64,000 bases of DNA from JBGTFE01 sp036403235 (lineage in GTDB: Bacteria > Acidobacteriota > Blastocatellia > Pyrinomonadales > Pyrinomonadaceae): assembly GCA_036403235.1 (NCBI GenBank), contig DASWRI010000086.1, positions 11,093 through 75,092 of the forward strand. The letters are read 5' to 3'. Shown here piece after piece: positions 15,820 to 24,703 of this stretch; the stretch's first letter is position 1, and every line of letters starts with the position of its first letter. Under the pieces are notes generated by a model, which did not search any database, had not been told where the DNA came from, and saw only the letters and a list, made by a program, of their open reading frames with translations. The position numbers and the translations under genes are program-made.

Positions 15820-16932
15820 CTACTGTTTTTTTACGGGTTTAGTGACAGGTTGGTTGGAAGGCGAATTTTCGCCCGCCTTTCTGCCGGTTCGAGTAACGGC
15901 GATGCGTTTCTGCTTGTCCGGCCCGTCATTGACGACCACTTTTATCGCGTGAAATGCTCCGTCTTTTTTGTCATTCGTCGGGTAATAGCTGACCAGATAC
16001 TGCGTTCTGAGCTCGCTCGCGATGTCGCTGGCGATACCGTTCAGCTCGCTCAAAGTCGTCGGAAAATACGATTTGCCGCCGGTTTCCTGCGCCAGGCGCT
16101 CTAAAAACGCTTTTGCTTTCGTCTGCGGGCTTTTGCTGATAAATCCGCCTTCCTTGCTCAATTCGCTGACAAAGCCGATGGTGTAAATCTGCACGTCGGA
16201 TTCGCGTAGAAGTTCGAAAAGCTGCTGTTCGTTGTAAAAACTGTCGCGGTCTTCGCCGTCGGAAACCAAAATCAGCGCGCGCCGCTTTTTGTCGTCTTTA
16301 CTGCCGCTCGATTTTTCGTATTCGTTGACCTGTTGCGCGGCCAGATAGACGGCGTCGATAATCGCCGTCTGCCCGCCTTCGACAAAAAGCTGGTCGAGCG
16401 CGTAGTTGAGGTCTTCTTTATTTGATGTAAACGATTGCGTGATTTCGATTTTGTCCGAGCTGACAAACCGGATGACGCTCGTCTCGTCGTCCGGACGATT
16501 TGTGCCAACGATGATTTTGCTCGCTTCGATAACTTTATCGAGCTGCAGGCGGAGCGAGCCGGAATTGTCGATGACGAGCGAATAATTGGTCGGAACTTCC
16601 GATTTGGTGAAAGAATCGATTGGCTGAAGCACATTGTCTTCGTAAACCTTAAAATCGTTGGCCGTCAGCGTGTTAACCGGACGATTGTTGCGGTCGACGA
16701 CGCGAACGTTCAAATTGACGACTTCCGTATCAATCGTAATCGGGGTGTTGTCTTCTTCGGGCGTCGGCTCGGCGGTCGGCGAAACGATTTTCGGCGGCGT
16801 CGCTGTTTTCAGCGGAGTGACCGGCGGTTTCGACGAAACGATTTGCGCGCCGGTCTTGAAAAAGCCGGAAAACGCCGAGGCCGTTACAAAACAGAAAACA
16901 AGCGACAAGATATAAAAATTCTTTCTTTTCAT
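15820..16932 (-). CDS. Exported VWA-domain protein (acidobacterial VWFA-related), copy 1
   Basis: The 370-aa protein has an N-terminal signal-like helix and a Pro/Thr-rich segment. A strand-rich region (VNLNVRVVDRNNRPV..L..NDFKVYEDN) precedes a von Willebrand A domain with MIDAS motif DNSGS (about residue 125). The C-terminal part is RTQYLVSYYPTNDKKDGAFH. This arrangement matches the VWFA-related family abundant in Acidobacteria. It is probably periplasmic or surface-exposed and binds a metal-dependent ligand; the substrate is unknown. It forms a pair with the gene at 16960. Confidence 0.85.
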   Translation of the reverse strand: MKRKNFYILSLVFCFVTASAFSGFFKTGAQIVSSKPPVTPLKTATPPKIVSPTAEPTPEEDNTPITIDTEVVNLNVRVVDRNNRPVNTLTANDFKVYEDNVLQPIDSFTKSEVPTNYSLVIDNSGSLRLQLDKVIEASKIIVGTNRPDDETSVIRFVSSDKIEITQSFTSNKEDLNYALDQLFVEGGQTAIIDAVYLAAQQVNEYEKSSGSKDDKKRRALILVSDGEDRDSFYNEQQLFELLRESDVQIYTIGFVSELSKEGGFISKSPQTKAKAFLERLAQETGGKSYFPTTLSELNGIASDIASELRTQYLVSYYPTNDKKDGAFHAIKVVVNDGPDKQKRIAVTRTGRKAGENSPSNQPVTKPVKKQ

Positions 16933-16959
16933 TTTTCTTCCAATCTCAAAATAGAAATT

Positions 16960-17943
16960 CTAACGATAGTTCGTGTTCGGCGTTGCAAAATAGCCTTCGC
17001 GACTTCTGACCGTTAGACGCGGAAGACCGCGCGGAGGTTTGACCTTAACTTTTACCTTGTGATATTTTCCGTCCGGCGTAAAATTCTTCGGCGTGTAGCC
17101 GATTGAATATTGATGGCGGAGCTCGAGCGCGATGCGTTCGAAAATTTCGTCCATCTCGACGTTGGTCTGCGGGTAGAATGCCTTTCCGCCCGTAACGCTC
17201 GTCAGCTCGTCGAGAAACGCCTGTCCCTGTATTCCGGTAATGCTCGAAGAATCCGAGCCGTCAAGAATTCCGACGGCGTAGACGACGACGTCGGATTCTT
17301 TCAAAAGACGACGGACTTCGCCGAAGTTGTAGCGCGAAGCATTGTCCTGACCGTCGCTGATGATGAGCAGAGCTTTTTTCTGATGCGTGCCGCGCGTCAC
17401 TCTTTCGATGCCGAGATAAGTCGCGTCGTAGAGCGCCGTGTTGTTTTTCGGCTCGACCAGCGTCAGCTTTCGCAGAACCGCTTCGCCGTCGCGCGTTTTA
17501 TCCAGCAGAAGCTGCGCGCGATTGTTAAAGGCAATCAAAAAATATTCGTCCGACGGGTGGCTGGTGTTGATAAAGCGTTCGAGCGCGGTGCGCGCCTTGA
17601 CGATTTTCTCGCCGCTCATCGAATCGGAAACGTCAAAAAGAATTCCGACCGAAACCGGCGCGTCCGTGTCGCTGAAAAACGTTATTTCCTGCTCCTCGTT
17701 GTTGTCGAAAATTGTAAAGGCGTCTTTTCCCAAACCGGAAACGTAGCGACCGTAAATATCCGTAACGGTTAAGGTGAGCGTAACCAAATCGGTTTTTACG
17801 TTAATCGGCTTTGAATCGTCCTGAGGTGTCGGTTGCGGCGTTTGAGCAAAAGCGTGTGAGCTTAGTGATAGTACGAGAAGCAAAAGACCCAACCGATGCA
17901 CGAAGCACAAGCGGCTGAAGTCCTGAAAATATTTCACAGCCAT
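16960..17943 (-). CDS. Exported VWA-domain protein (acidobacterial VWFA-related), copy 2
   Basis: The 327-aa paralogue of the neighbouring gene has a signal peptide (LLLLVLSLSSHAFAQ). It shares the VTLTLTVTDIYGRYVSGLGKDAF segment, a VWA domain with an intact DVSDS MIDAS (about residue 100), and the end LRHQYSIGYTPKNFTPDGKYH. GGAG precedes ATG 17943 on the minus strand. It lies 27 bp upstream of copy 1, so the two are probably co-transcribed and may act together. Confidence 0.87.
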   Translation of the reverse strand: MAVKYFQDFSRLCFVHRLGLLLLVLSLSSHAFAQTPQPTPQDDSKPINVKTDLVTLTLTVTDIYGRYVSGLGKDAFTIFDNNEEQEITFFSDTDAPVSVGILFDVSDSMSGEKIVKARTALERFINTSHPSDEYFLIAFNNRAQLLLDKTRDGEAVLRKLTLVEPKNNTALYDATYLGIERVTRGTHQKKALLIISDGQDNASRYNFGEVRRLLKESDVVVYAVGILDGSDSSSITGIQGQAFLDELTSVTGGKAFYPQTNVEMDEIFERIALELRHQYSIGYTPKNFTPDGKYHKVKVKVKPPRGLPRLTVRSREGYFATPNTNYR

Positions 17944-18073
17944 AAATTCTCCTGTCTAATTGTATATTCTATAGAAACGTCAATTATTTCCGCAAGATAT
18001 TTTTTTGATGTTACGAAAGGATTTTTCGTTGCGTCGACGGCAAAATTTATTGGCTTGTTTTTGTATGCAACAT

Positions 18074-18098
18074 TTGATAGAAAAAGGCGTGATATAAT
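18074..18098 (+). promoter_or_regulatory. Predicted sigma-70-type promoter of the pilus operon
   Basis: A perfect TATAAT (18093-18098) is preceded by TGA, an extended -10. TTGATA at 18074-18079 is only 13 bp upstream, so recognition would depend on the extended -10. It is about 90 bp before pilC, with the palindromic repeat in the leader. Confidence 0.4.
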
Positions 18099-18103
18099 AC
18101 AAC

Positions 18104-18180
18104 CAAGTTTCAAGTTTCAGGTTCAAAGTTTCAAGTTAAGAACATTTCGAGCCTGAAACTTGAAACTTTCAACTTGAAAC
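18104..18180. repeat. Palindromic CAAGTTT/GAAACTT heptamer repeat
   Basis: CAAGTTTCAAGTTTCAGG and further CAAAGTTT/CAAGTT words are followed by CCTGAAACTTGAAACTTTC and AACTTGAAAC, their complement. It occupies the leader of the pilus operon and ends 7 bp before the pilC ATG, which has no SD. Confidence 0.85.
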
Positions 18181-18187
18181 AAAACTA

Positions 18188-19423
18188 ATGGCTGAATTTA
18201 TTTGTCGATTGGGAACGCCTTCGGGCGAAATTATGACGCGCATCGTTGAGGCGACCGCCGCCAGCGATGCGCGTGTGAAGCTCGAAAGCGAAGGCTTCCG
18301 CGTGTTTGCGATTTCTTCCGCCGAAAAAGGCTTGTCCGCTATTTTACCGTTTGGCGGAGGAAAGAAAAATCGCGTCAAGCAGGGCGACTTTTTGCTTTTT
18401 AATCAACAGCTTTCCGCGCTTTTGCGAGCGGGAATTCCGGTTTTGCAGTCGATTAATTTGTTAAAAGCGCGCTCGGGTTCGTCGGCGCTCCGCGAGACTC
18501 TGGCCGATGTCGAGGAGAAAATCAAAAGCGGCGTTCCGCTCTCCGAAGCGTTTGAAGCGCAGGGAACTTTTCCGAAAATTTATACGGCTTCGCTGTTTGC
18601 GGGCGAAAAATCGGGCGCGCTCGACGACGTTCTGGCGCGCTACGTCGATTATTTGAAGCGAAGCGTCGCCGTCGCCCGCAAATTGCGCGGCGCGCTCGCC
18701 TATCCGGCGTTTTTGATGGTCGCGTCTTCGTTTATGGTCGCGTTTCTGACGCTTTACATCGTGCCGCGCATGTCGGATTTGTTCAAAGGTCTCAGCGCAA
18801 ATAAAGGTTTGCCGACCGTGACGGTCGTCGTTTTAACTATTTCGACGACGGTTGCGAATAATATTTTCTGGCTTTTGCCGATGCTTCTGATTTTGGTTTT
18901 TTCGCTCGTCATCTGGCTCAGAACGCCGGGCGGAAAGCTTATTTTTCATAATTTTCTGCTTCGCCTGCCGATTGGCGGCACGCTTATCAAGCAGATGACG
19001 ATGGCGCAGCTGGCGCGCTCGCTCTCGACGCTGCTGTCGGGCGGAATTACTGTTCCGGACGCGTGGGACATCGCTTCGCAGTCGATTACGAATTTCGAGC
19101 TTCGCCGCCGCAGTCAGGCGGTTTTGCCGCTGATTCGCGAAGGCAGAATGTTTACCGAAGCTTTGGACAAAGCCAACTGGATGCCCGAACTCGCGCTCGA
19201 TATGATTGGAATCGGCGAAAAATCGGGAAGCCTGCGCGAGATGCTCGATGAAGTCGCGAACTTTTACGACGCCGAATCCGAAGTTCGTCTCGAACAACTG
19301 ACGACGCTGCTCGAACCGACAATTCTGGTTTTTATGGCCGGAATCGTCATCACGATTCTGCTCGCTATCTATCTGCCGATTATCCAGACTATTTCGTCAG
19401 GGCCGTTCGGAGGCAAAAAGTAA
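18188..19423 (+). CDS. pilC: Type IV pilus / type II secretion inner-membrane platform protein
   Basis: The 411-aa protein has two GspF domains: an N-terminal cytoplasmic part (about 1-70), the first F domain (FNQQLSALLRAGIPVLQSI; GEKSGALDDVL), a central TM pair (about 170-240), a second F domain (LARSLSTLLSGGITVPDAW; GEKSGSLREMLDEVA) and a final TM helix (about 375-398). PilC/GspF is the membrane platform turned by the PilB/GspE ATPase. It is the first gene of the pilus-like operon. Confidence 0.93.
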   Translation: MAEFICRLGTPSGEIMTRIVEATAASDARVKLESEGFRVFAISSAEKGLSAILPFGGGKKNRVKQGDFLLFNQQLSALLRAGIPVLQSINLLKARSGSSALRETLADVEEKIKSGVPLSEAFEAQGTFPKIYTASLFAGEKSGALDDVLARYVDYLKRSVAVARKLRGALAYPAFLMVASSFMVAFLTLYIVPRMSDLFKGLSANKGLPTVTVVVLTISTTVANNIFWLLPMLLILVFSLVIWLRTPGGKLIFHNFLLRLPIGGTLIKQMTMAQLARSLSTLLSGGITVPDAWDIASQSITNFELRRRSQAVLPLIREGRMFTEALDKANWMPELALDMIGIGEKSGSLREMLDEVANFYDAESEVRLEQLTTLLEPTILVFMAGIVITILLAIYLPIIQTISSGPFGGKK

Positions 19424-19426
19424 AAA

Positions 19427-19465
19427 TTTTCAGCCGTCAGCTTTCAGCAATCAGATGAGTGTTGA
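19427..19465. repeat. Left arm of a TCAGC repeat around a gene relic
   Basis: CAGCCGTCAGCTTTCAGCAATCAG words lie just after the pilC stop. They are complementary in style to the repeat at 19622-19660; the two arms enclose the four-helix-bundle relic. Confidence 0.65.
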
Positions 19466-19471
19466 AAAATT

Positions 19472-19624
19472 ATGAGAAGTTTTAGAGATTTGAAGGTTTG
19501 GGAGAAATCACATCAGCTAACACTTCTTGCATATGACCTGAAAATGTTAAATTTGGAAAATTATAAAAAACTAGAAGATTTGCTTCCGGAAATTAAAAAA
19601 ATGTTAGCTGCATTCAAAAACTAA
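19472..19624 (+). pseudogene. Internally deleted four-helix-bundle (S23/IVP family) gene
   Basis: A 50-codon frame encodes MRSFRDLKVWEKSHQLTLL, then AYDLKM, then LNLENYKKLEDLLPEIKKML. The first part is the hallmark N-terminus of the four-helix-bundle family (23S rRNA intervening-sequence proteins). The end looks like that family's last helix (LxxxLxEIKKML). Family members are about 115-130 aa, so two central helices are missing without a frameshift. The relic sits between pilC and pilB, flanked by inverted TCAGC repeats. It may still be translated but is unlikely to fold as the normal bundle. Confidence 0.65.
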
Positions 19625-19660
19625 AAGCTGATGGCTGATAGCTGACTACTGACCGCTATT
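19622..19660. repeat. Right arm of the TCAGC repeat before pilB
   Basis: AAAGCTGATGGCTGATAGCTGACTACTGACCGC is the inverted counterpart of the repeat at 19427-19465. The pilB ATG at 19663 follows directly, without an SD. Confidence 0.7.
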
Positions 19661-19662
19661 TT

Positions 19663-21351
19663 ATGAGTAACGAAACTAATACAGCAACTTACACGCCGAC
19701 AACTTCCTTACCGAAGATTGAAGTTTCCGGTTTTTTGGACAACGAGCCGCCCGAAGTCGTTCAGGCGAAACAGCTCGCGCAGCGGTATCGCCTGCCTTAC
19801 ATCGATTTGCTTCCGCCCGATAAGGAATCGCCGATTGATTATGAGGAACTCGCTAAGATTCCGGTCGATTTGATGCTTCGCAATCATTTTATTCCGCTCA
19901 AACGTGAAGGTCGAAATCTGCATGCGGCGATGGCCGACCCGACGAATCTCGAACGTCTCGACGAGCTCGAAAACGTTTTGAACGTTCGCATCGTGCCGTA
20001 TGTCGCGACGCAGGGCGCAATCGACGTCGTTTTGAAAAAAGGCGACGCGACGCAGAGAGTTTTGCAGGAAGCGGCTTCGACTTTCAAAATCTCGCTCGTC
20101 AAGGAAACCGACCAGGGCGAAGAAGTTCTCGATTTAGACCGTCTGGCGAACGATGCCGACATGTCGCCGATTATCAAATTGGTCGACACGATTGTCTATA
20201 ACGCGATGGAATCGCGCGCCTCCGATATTCACATCGAAGCGGGCGACCGCGACGTTTCGGTTAAATTTCGCATCGACGGCGCGCTCTACCAGAAAGTCGA
20301 CCCGATTGATATCGCTTATCACCAGACTTTGATTTCGCGTATCAAGGTTATGTCCGAGCTCGACATCGCCGAGCGTCGAATTCCGCAGGACGGGCGTTTT
20401 CGCGTTCGTTACAAAGGCCGCACGGTCGATTTCCGCGTTTCGATTCTGCCTTCGGCCTACGGCGAAAACTGCGTTATTCGTATTCTGGATAAAGAGCAGA
20501 TTTCCGAGGAATTCAAAAATTTGAGTCTCGAAGTCGTCGGTTTTGACGAGGAAGATTTGCGCCGCTTTCGAATTTATATCAAAGAGCCCTACGGAATGGT
20601 TTTGGTGACCGGCCCGACCGGTTCGGGTAAAACGACGACGCTTTACGGCGCGCTCAACGAAATCCGCAACATCGAAGACAAAATCATCACGATTGAAGAC
20701 CCGGTCGAATACCAGCTTCAGGGCATTATGCAGATTCCGGTCAACGAGAAAAAAGGTCTCACGTTTGCGCGCGGCCTGCGCTCGATTTTGCGTCACGACC
20801 CGGACAAGATAATGGTTGGAGAAATCCGCGACGAAGAAACCGCACAGATTGCGATTCAGTCGGCGCTCACCGGACACCTTGTTTTTACGACCGTCCACGC
20901 CAACAACGTGATTGACGTTATCGGGCGTTTTCTGAACATGGGCGTCGAGCCATACAATTTTGTTTCCTCTTTGAACTGCGTTCTCGCGCAGCGGCTCGTG
21001 CGGCTTTTGTGCCCGACCTGCAAACGTCATTATCAGCCTTCGGAAAGCGAGCTGGTCGAATCGGGCTTCCGGCCGGAAGACACGAAAAACAAGGACTTTT
21101 TTATGAACGTCGGCTGCGACGCCTGCAATCACACGGGCTATCGCGGAAGAACGGCGATTCACGAGCTGCTGGATATGTCGGACGCGATTCGCGAAATGAT
21201 TATCGAGCGCCGTCCGGGTTCGGAAATTCGCCGTCAGGCCGAAAAAGAAGGCCTTTCCAGTCTGCGCGAATCGGCCGTCAAAAAAGTTTTTGCCGGCATG
21301 ACGACGCTTTACGAGATAAACCGCGTCACGTTCGTCGAGGAAGTTCGATAA
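19663..21351 (+). CDS. pilB: Type IV pilus assembly / type II secretion ATPase
   Basis: The 562-aa protein has an N-terminal MshEN-like domain (about 40-160) and a GspE ATPase domain. The ATPase has Walker A GPTGSGKTTTLY (about residue 316), Asp box ITIEDPVEYQ, LRSILRHDPDKIMVGEIRD and the His box LTGHLVFTTVHAN. A four-Cys zinc motif CPTC...CDAC (about 449-488) follows. It powers pilin polymerisation or pseudopilus extension on the PilC platform. GspE is an alternative name; gene order does not separate the two. Confidence 0.95.
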   Translation: MSNETNTATYTPTTSLPKIEVSGFLDNEPPEVVQAKQLAQRYRLPYIDLLPPDKESPIDYEELAKIPVDLMLRNHFIPLKREGRNLHAAMADPTNLERLDELENVLNVRIVPYVATQGAIDVVLKKGDATQRVLQEAASTFKISLVKETDQGEEVLDLDRLANDADMSPIIKLVDTIVYNAMESRASDIHIEAGDRDVSVKFRIDGALYQKVDPIDIAYHQTLISRIKVMSELDIAERRIPQDGRFRVRYKGRTVDFRVSILPSAYGENCVIRILDKEQISEEFKNLSLEVVGFDEEDLRRFRIYIKEPYGMVLVTGPTGSGKTTTLYGALNEIRNIEDKIITIEDPVEYQLQGIMQIPVNEKKGLTFARGLRSILRHDPDKIMVGEIRDEETAQIAIQSALTGHLVFTTVHANNVIDVIGRFLNMGVEPYNFVSSLNCVLAQRLVRLLCPTCKRHYQPSESELVESGFRPEDTKNKDFFMNVGCDACNHTGYRGRTAIHELLDMSDAIREMIIERRPGSEIRRQAEKEGLSSLRESAVKKVFAGMTTLYEINRVTFVEEVR

Positions 21352-21368
21352 AATTTGCAATTTGCGCT

Positions 21369-21395
21369 GAAACAATCGAAAATATTGATTGTTTC
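21369..21395. other. Intercistronic hairpin between pilB and the secretin gene
   Basis: GAAACAATC (21369-21377) pairs with GATTGTTTC (21387-21395), flanked by GCT/GGC. No T-run follows directly, so it more likely affects processing or relative expression than full termination. Confidence 0.4.
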
Positions 21396-21501
21396 GGCTG
21401 CAATTTTTGAAACTTTGCATCTCAGTCCGCGTGTAAAAAACCGGATTCAGATTTTTTGCATCTAAATTAAACGAAAAAACAACCAATTCGCATACAACAC
21501 T

Positions 21502-24027
21502 ATGAAAAATTCTGCATACGTCCGATTCTCGATTACTTTGCTTCTTCTCATCTCTCTATTTTCACCTTTGGCGGTTTTGGCCGGAGACGGGAAAAAATTC
21601 TTTAGCGACGGTTTGAAATACGAAGTTTCCGAAGAATGGGACAAGGCCGTCGAACAGTTTGCCAAAGCGGTCGTCGAAAATCCGAAAAATCCCGAATATC
21701 GCCTGCATCTTCAGCGTGCGCTTTTTAACGCTTCGCAGATGTATATAAAACGCGGCACGATGCTGGCCGACCAGAAGGACTACGTCGGCGCATACAACGC
21801 TTTTCGCGCGGCTTACGGCTACGACCCGGTCAACGAGCTGGCCAAAGCCGAGATGGAAAGAATGGTGCGCCTTCAGCAGGGATTGGTCAACAGCGGCGGG
21901 AAAACGGACGATAAAACCAACGGCGACGGCGTCAAGCTCATTCCGACCGGTTATTCGAAGCAGAATTTGCCGAACGGCGTCACCATTCCGCAGCAGCTCG
22001 AAAAGCTGCGCGACGTGCCGTTTCCGAGCGGCGTCGATTTGCAGTTTCTCATCAAGGAACTGGCGAAAGATTTGGATTTGAATGTGTTGTTTGACCAGGA
22101 ATCGAGGCTTGATAATCGCAAAGTTAAAATCGAGCTGAAAAACGTGACGGCGGCCAAAGCGCTCGATTATATCTTTTTACAGGAAAATCTGTTTTTCCAG
22201 AAAGTCGGGCCGCGCACGATTATCGTCGCCACCAACAACCAGCGCACAAAATTCCAGCAATTGGTTCTGCGCACGTTTTATCTGGCGAACGCCGACCCGA
22301 CCGAAGTCGCGAAAGTCATTCAATCGGCGATTCCGGCGCAGCCCGGCCGCACGCCGACGATTCCTTTGATTGATAAAGCGACCAACAGCATCACTTTGCG
22401 CGACACGTCGGAAAACATCAAAATCATCGCCGACTTGATTAAGGCGCTCGACAAAGACCGCGCCGAGGTCGTGATGGACGTCCAGATTTACGAAGTTACG
22501 AAAAACGATTTGCTGCAGCTCGGCAATCAGGTCGGAACTTCGGCGTCACTGCAAAATTTAGGCGGCTCGACGAGCGGCGTCGTTTTGGCCAACGGCAGCG
22601 ACAACGTCTTTAGTCAGGCGGGAAATATCGTCCGCGAAACGTTCGGCGTCGGTTTGATTATTCCGTCGATAAACCTTGTCGCACTGCAAAACAAGCAGAA
22701 CACGAAGCTGCTCGCCTCGACGCAGATTCACGCATTTAACAACGAAGATTCGTCGGCGCGCATCGGTCAGCGCGTGCCGGTCAGAACGGCGACTTTTCAG
22801 ACGGGAAATACGACCAACACCGGCAGCGGCGTCGTCTCGGACGTTATCAACTACGAGCAGGTCGGTCTGACTTTGAAATTCAAACCCATCGTCTTTCCGA
22901 ATCAGGACGTTCAGGTGACGATGGAAATCGAATCGAAAGACGTTGCCGGAGCACAGACCTTGACGCCGACTTTTACCGAGCGCACGATTAAGGGAACGGC
23001 GCGCGTGCAGAACAATAAAACTCTGCTTTTGGCGAGCGTCGCGCAAAACGTCCAGAGCAACGGCCGCACGGGCTTGCCGCTGCTCGGTCTGATTCCGATT
23101 TTGGGCCGACTTTTTACCGCGCCGACGAAAGATAACCGACAGGTCGACATTGTTATCGGCATCACGCCGCGCGTTATCCGCGCGCCGTCAATTCTGCCGG
23201 AAGACGAAGCCGAACGCCCGACGGGAAGTCTGGCGACGCCGACCAACGGTTCGCTCGAAGCGATGATTATTCAGGAAGAAATCGACGAACAGCTCGCTCT
23301 GGCGCGCAAAATTCCGACAAACATTCAGGTTCAGCTTCCCGACCAGAAACCGGATATGCCGACTTACGTGAAAACGAATCCGGCGACCAACGTTTCCGCG
23401 GACACAAACGCTTCGACCGATACGACGACGGAAAATCAAAAGCCTGTAGCCGTAAATCAGACCAGCGCGACGGTCAATACGAGCACCGTTGCGACAAATC
23501 TGAAACCGATTGACACGAGCGTGCAGACTTTGAAAATTACGCCGACCGTCGATTCGACCGAAAATAATGTCGCGGTGCAGGAAACTTCTCTGAAATCGGA
23601 AAACAAAATTGCCGAAGCTGCAGCTGCCAACGCGCCGACGGCCAGCCTGCAGATTCTGCCGACGCTTTCCGAGATGAAAAACGGCGAGAAAGCAAAACTC
23701 GCCGTTTTAGTCAGAAGCGCGACGGCGTTTCGCTCGGCGGTTATCGGGCTGAAATTCGACGCGCAAAAAGTTGCGGTTCGCGGAGTCAGTTTCGGCGACG
23801 TGTTCGGCAAGGAATTAGTTCAAACGCCCGTCACGCCGTTTATGAATCAAAACGGCAAAATGTTCGTTTCGCTTTTCACATCGAAAGACGTGGCGGAAAA
23901 CAGCTCGGGCATTTTGGCTTATATCGAAATCGAAGCGTTGGCCGACGGAAAGCCGGAAATCGCGTTTGATACCGACGTTTTGAGTTTTTTGACGGCGGAC
24001 GGCAAGAATTTCAACGTGAAATTCTAG
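21502..24027 (+). CDS. Secretin (PilQ/GspD-like) with C-terminal cohesin-type domain
   Basis: The 841-aa protein has a signal peptide (LLLLISLFSPLAVLAG), a TPR-like segment (about 30-110) and an STN/N-domain (about 165-240, LRDVPFPSGVDLQFLIKEL). A secretin_N domain (about 250-320, VAKVIQSAIPAQ) and the secretin beta domain (about 390-560, RVPVRTATF; GLPLLGLIPILGRLF) follow. After a Thr/Asn/Val linker, the last ~125 residues form a cohesin-like domain (AKLAVLVRSATAFRSAVIGL; VSLFTSKDV; GILAYIEIEA). It forms the outer-membrane pore; the cohesin part may face the surface or the lumen (inference). Confidence 0.88.
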   Translation: MKNSAYVRFSITLLLLISLFSPLAVLAGDGKKFFSDGLKYEVSEEWDKAVEQFAKAVVENPKNPEYRLHLQRALFNASQMYIKRGTMLADQKDYVGAYNAFRAAYGYDPVNELAKAEMERMVRLQQGLVNSGGKTDDKTNGDGVKLIPTGYSKQNLPNGVTIPQQLEKLRDVPFPSGVDLQFLIKELAKDLDLNVLFDQESRLDNRKVKIELKNVTAAKALDYIFLQENLFFQKVGPRTIIVATNNQRTKFQQLVLRTFYLANADPTEVAKVIQSAIPAQPGRTPTIPLIDKATNSITLRDTSENIKIIADLIKALDKDRAEVVMDVQIYEVTKNDLLQLGNQVGTSASLQNLGGSTSGVVLANGSDNVFSQAGNIVRETFGVGLIIPSINLVALQNKQNTKLLASTQIHAFNNEDSSARIGQRVPVRTATFQTGNTTNTGSGVVSDVINYEQVGLTLKFKPIVFPNQDVQVTMEIESKDVAGAQTLTPTFTERTIKGTARVQNNKTLLLASVAQNVQSNGRTGLPLLGLIPILGRLFTAPTKDNRQVDIVIGITPRVIRAPSILPEDEAERPTGSLATPTNGSLEAMIIQEEIDEQLALARKIPTNIQVQLPDQKPDMPTYVKTNPATNVSADTNASTDTTTENQKPVAVNQTSATVNTSTVATNLKPIDTSVQTLKITPTVDSTENNVAVQETSLKSENKIAEAAAANAPTASLQILPTLSEMKNGEKAKLAVLVRSATAFRSAVIGLKFDAQKVAVRGVSFGDVFGKELVQTPVTPFMNQNGKMFVSLFTSKDVAENSSGILAYIEIEALADGKPEIAFDTDVLSFLTADGKNFNVKF

Positions 24028-24043
24028 GAGCGAATAAAAACCG

Positions 24044-24703
24044 ATGAACAGAGAGCAGGCAAGAAATCCGCAATCCGCAATCCGCAATCCGCATTCGGTC
24101 GGCGGCTTCACCCTGCTCGAATTGATTGTCACGCTCACTGTGCTCGCGATTCTGGTGATGGGAACGATTCCGCTCGCCGAGAATGCGGTCAAGCGCCAGA
24201 AAGAACTGCGTCTGCGCGAAACTCTGCGCGAGATTCGCGGCGCGATTGACGAGTTTAAGCGCGACACGATTGGCTCGTGCCCGCAGGGCGCTGTGTCAAA
24301 CGACGTCGGCGGCGTCAGGGGCGCGACGAATATTCCGCCCGACCCGCGAAGCCGCGTCGTAATTGACGACTGCACGGTTTTCGACACCGAAAATCTTGAC
24401 CGCTACCCGCCGACGCTGGATATTCTGGTCGAAGGCGTGAAAGTCAGGGCGCGCGGAGTTAATGTCAGAAGTAACGGCGCTTTTTCCGATACGAACGCGA
24501 CCGAGGTAAACGAGACAAAGGAATTAAAAAAGGTTTATCTGCGCGAAAAGCCGATTGACCCGATGACGGGCGAGTCGAATTGGCGTCTGCGGTCTTCATA
24601 TCAGGAGAAAGATTCGGGAAACTGGGACGAAGTAAACGTTTTCGACGTGCGCTCAAGTTCCGACACAGAAGCCTTAAACGGAGAAAAATACAGTGATTGG
24701 TAG
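24044..24703 (+). CDS. Prepilin-type protein (GspG/pseudopilin-like), copy 1
   Basis: The 219-aa protein is a class III prepilin: a leader, then G21|FTLLELIVTLTVLAILV with Glu at +5 and the long hydrophobic helix. The mature domain has a GspG-like end (REKPIDPMTGESNWRLR). Prepilin peptidase should cut before Phe22. The leader is encoded by four perfect AATCCGC heptamers (24065-24092). It lies 16 bp after the secretin gene and overlaps the next pseudopilin by 11 bp. Confidence 0.87.
   Translation: MNREQARNPQSAIRNPHSVGGFTLLELIVTLTVLAILVMGTIPLAENAVKRQKELRLRETLREIRGAIDEFKRDTIGSCPQGAVSNDVGGVRGATNIPPDPRSRVVIDDCTVFDTENLDRYPPTLDILVEGVKVRARGVNVRSNGAFSDTNATEVNETKELKKVYLREKPIDPMTGESNWRLRSSYQEKDSGNWDEVNVFDVRSSSDTEALNGEKYSDW
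24065..24092 (+). repeat. Four tandem AATCCGC heptamers inside a prepilin leader
   Basis: Four perfect contiguous 7-bp copies (24065-24071, 24072-24078, 24079-24085, 24086-24092) encode part of the cleavable leader (NPQSAIRNPH). Three 7-bp units equal seven codons, so the expansion keeps the reading frame every 21 bp. Confidence 0.9.

Noticed and set aside
20134..21486. 450-codon open frame antisense to pilB
   Set aside because: It exists because the pilB codons lack certain triplets on the other strand. It has no SD and the sense frame has all GspE motifs.
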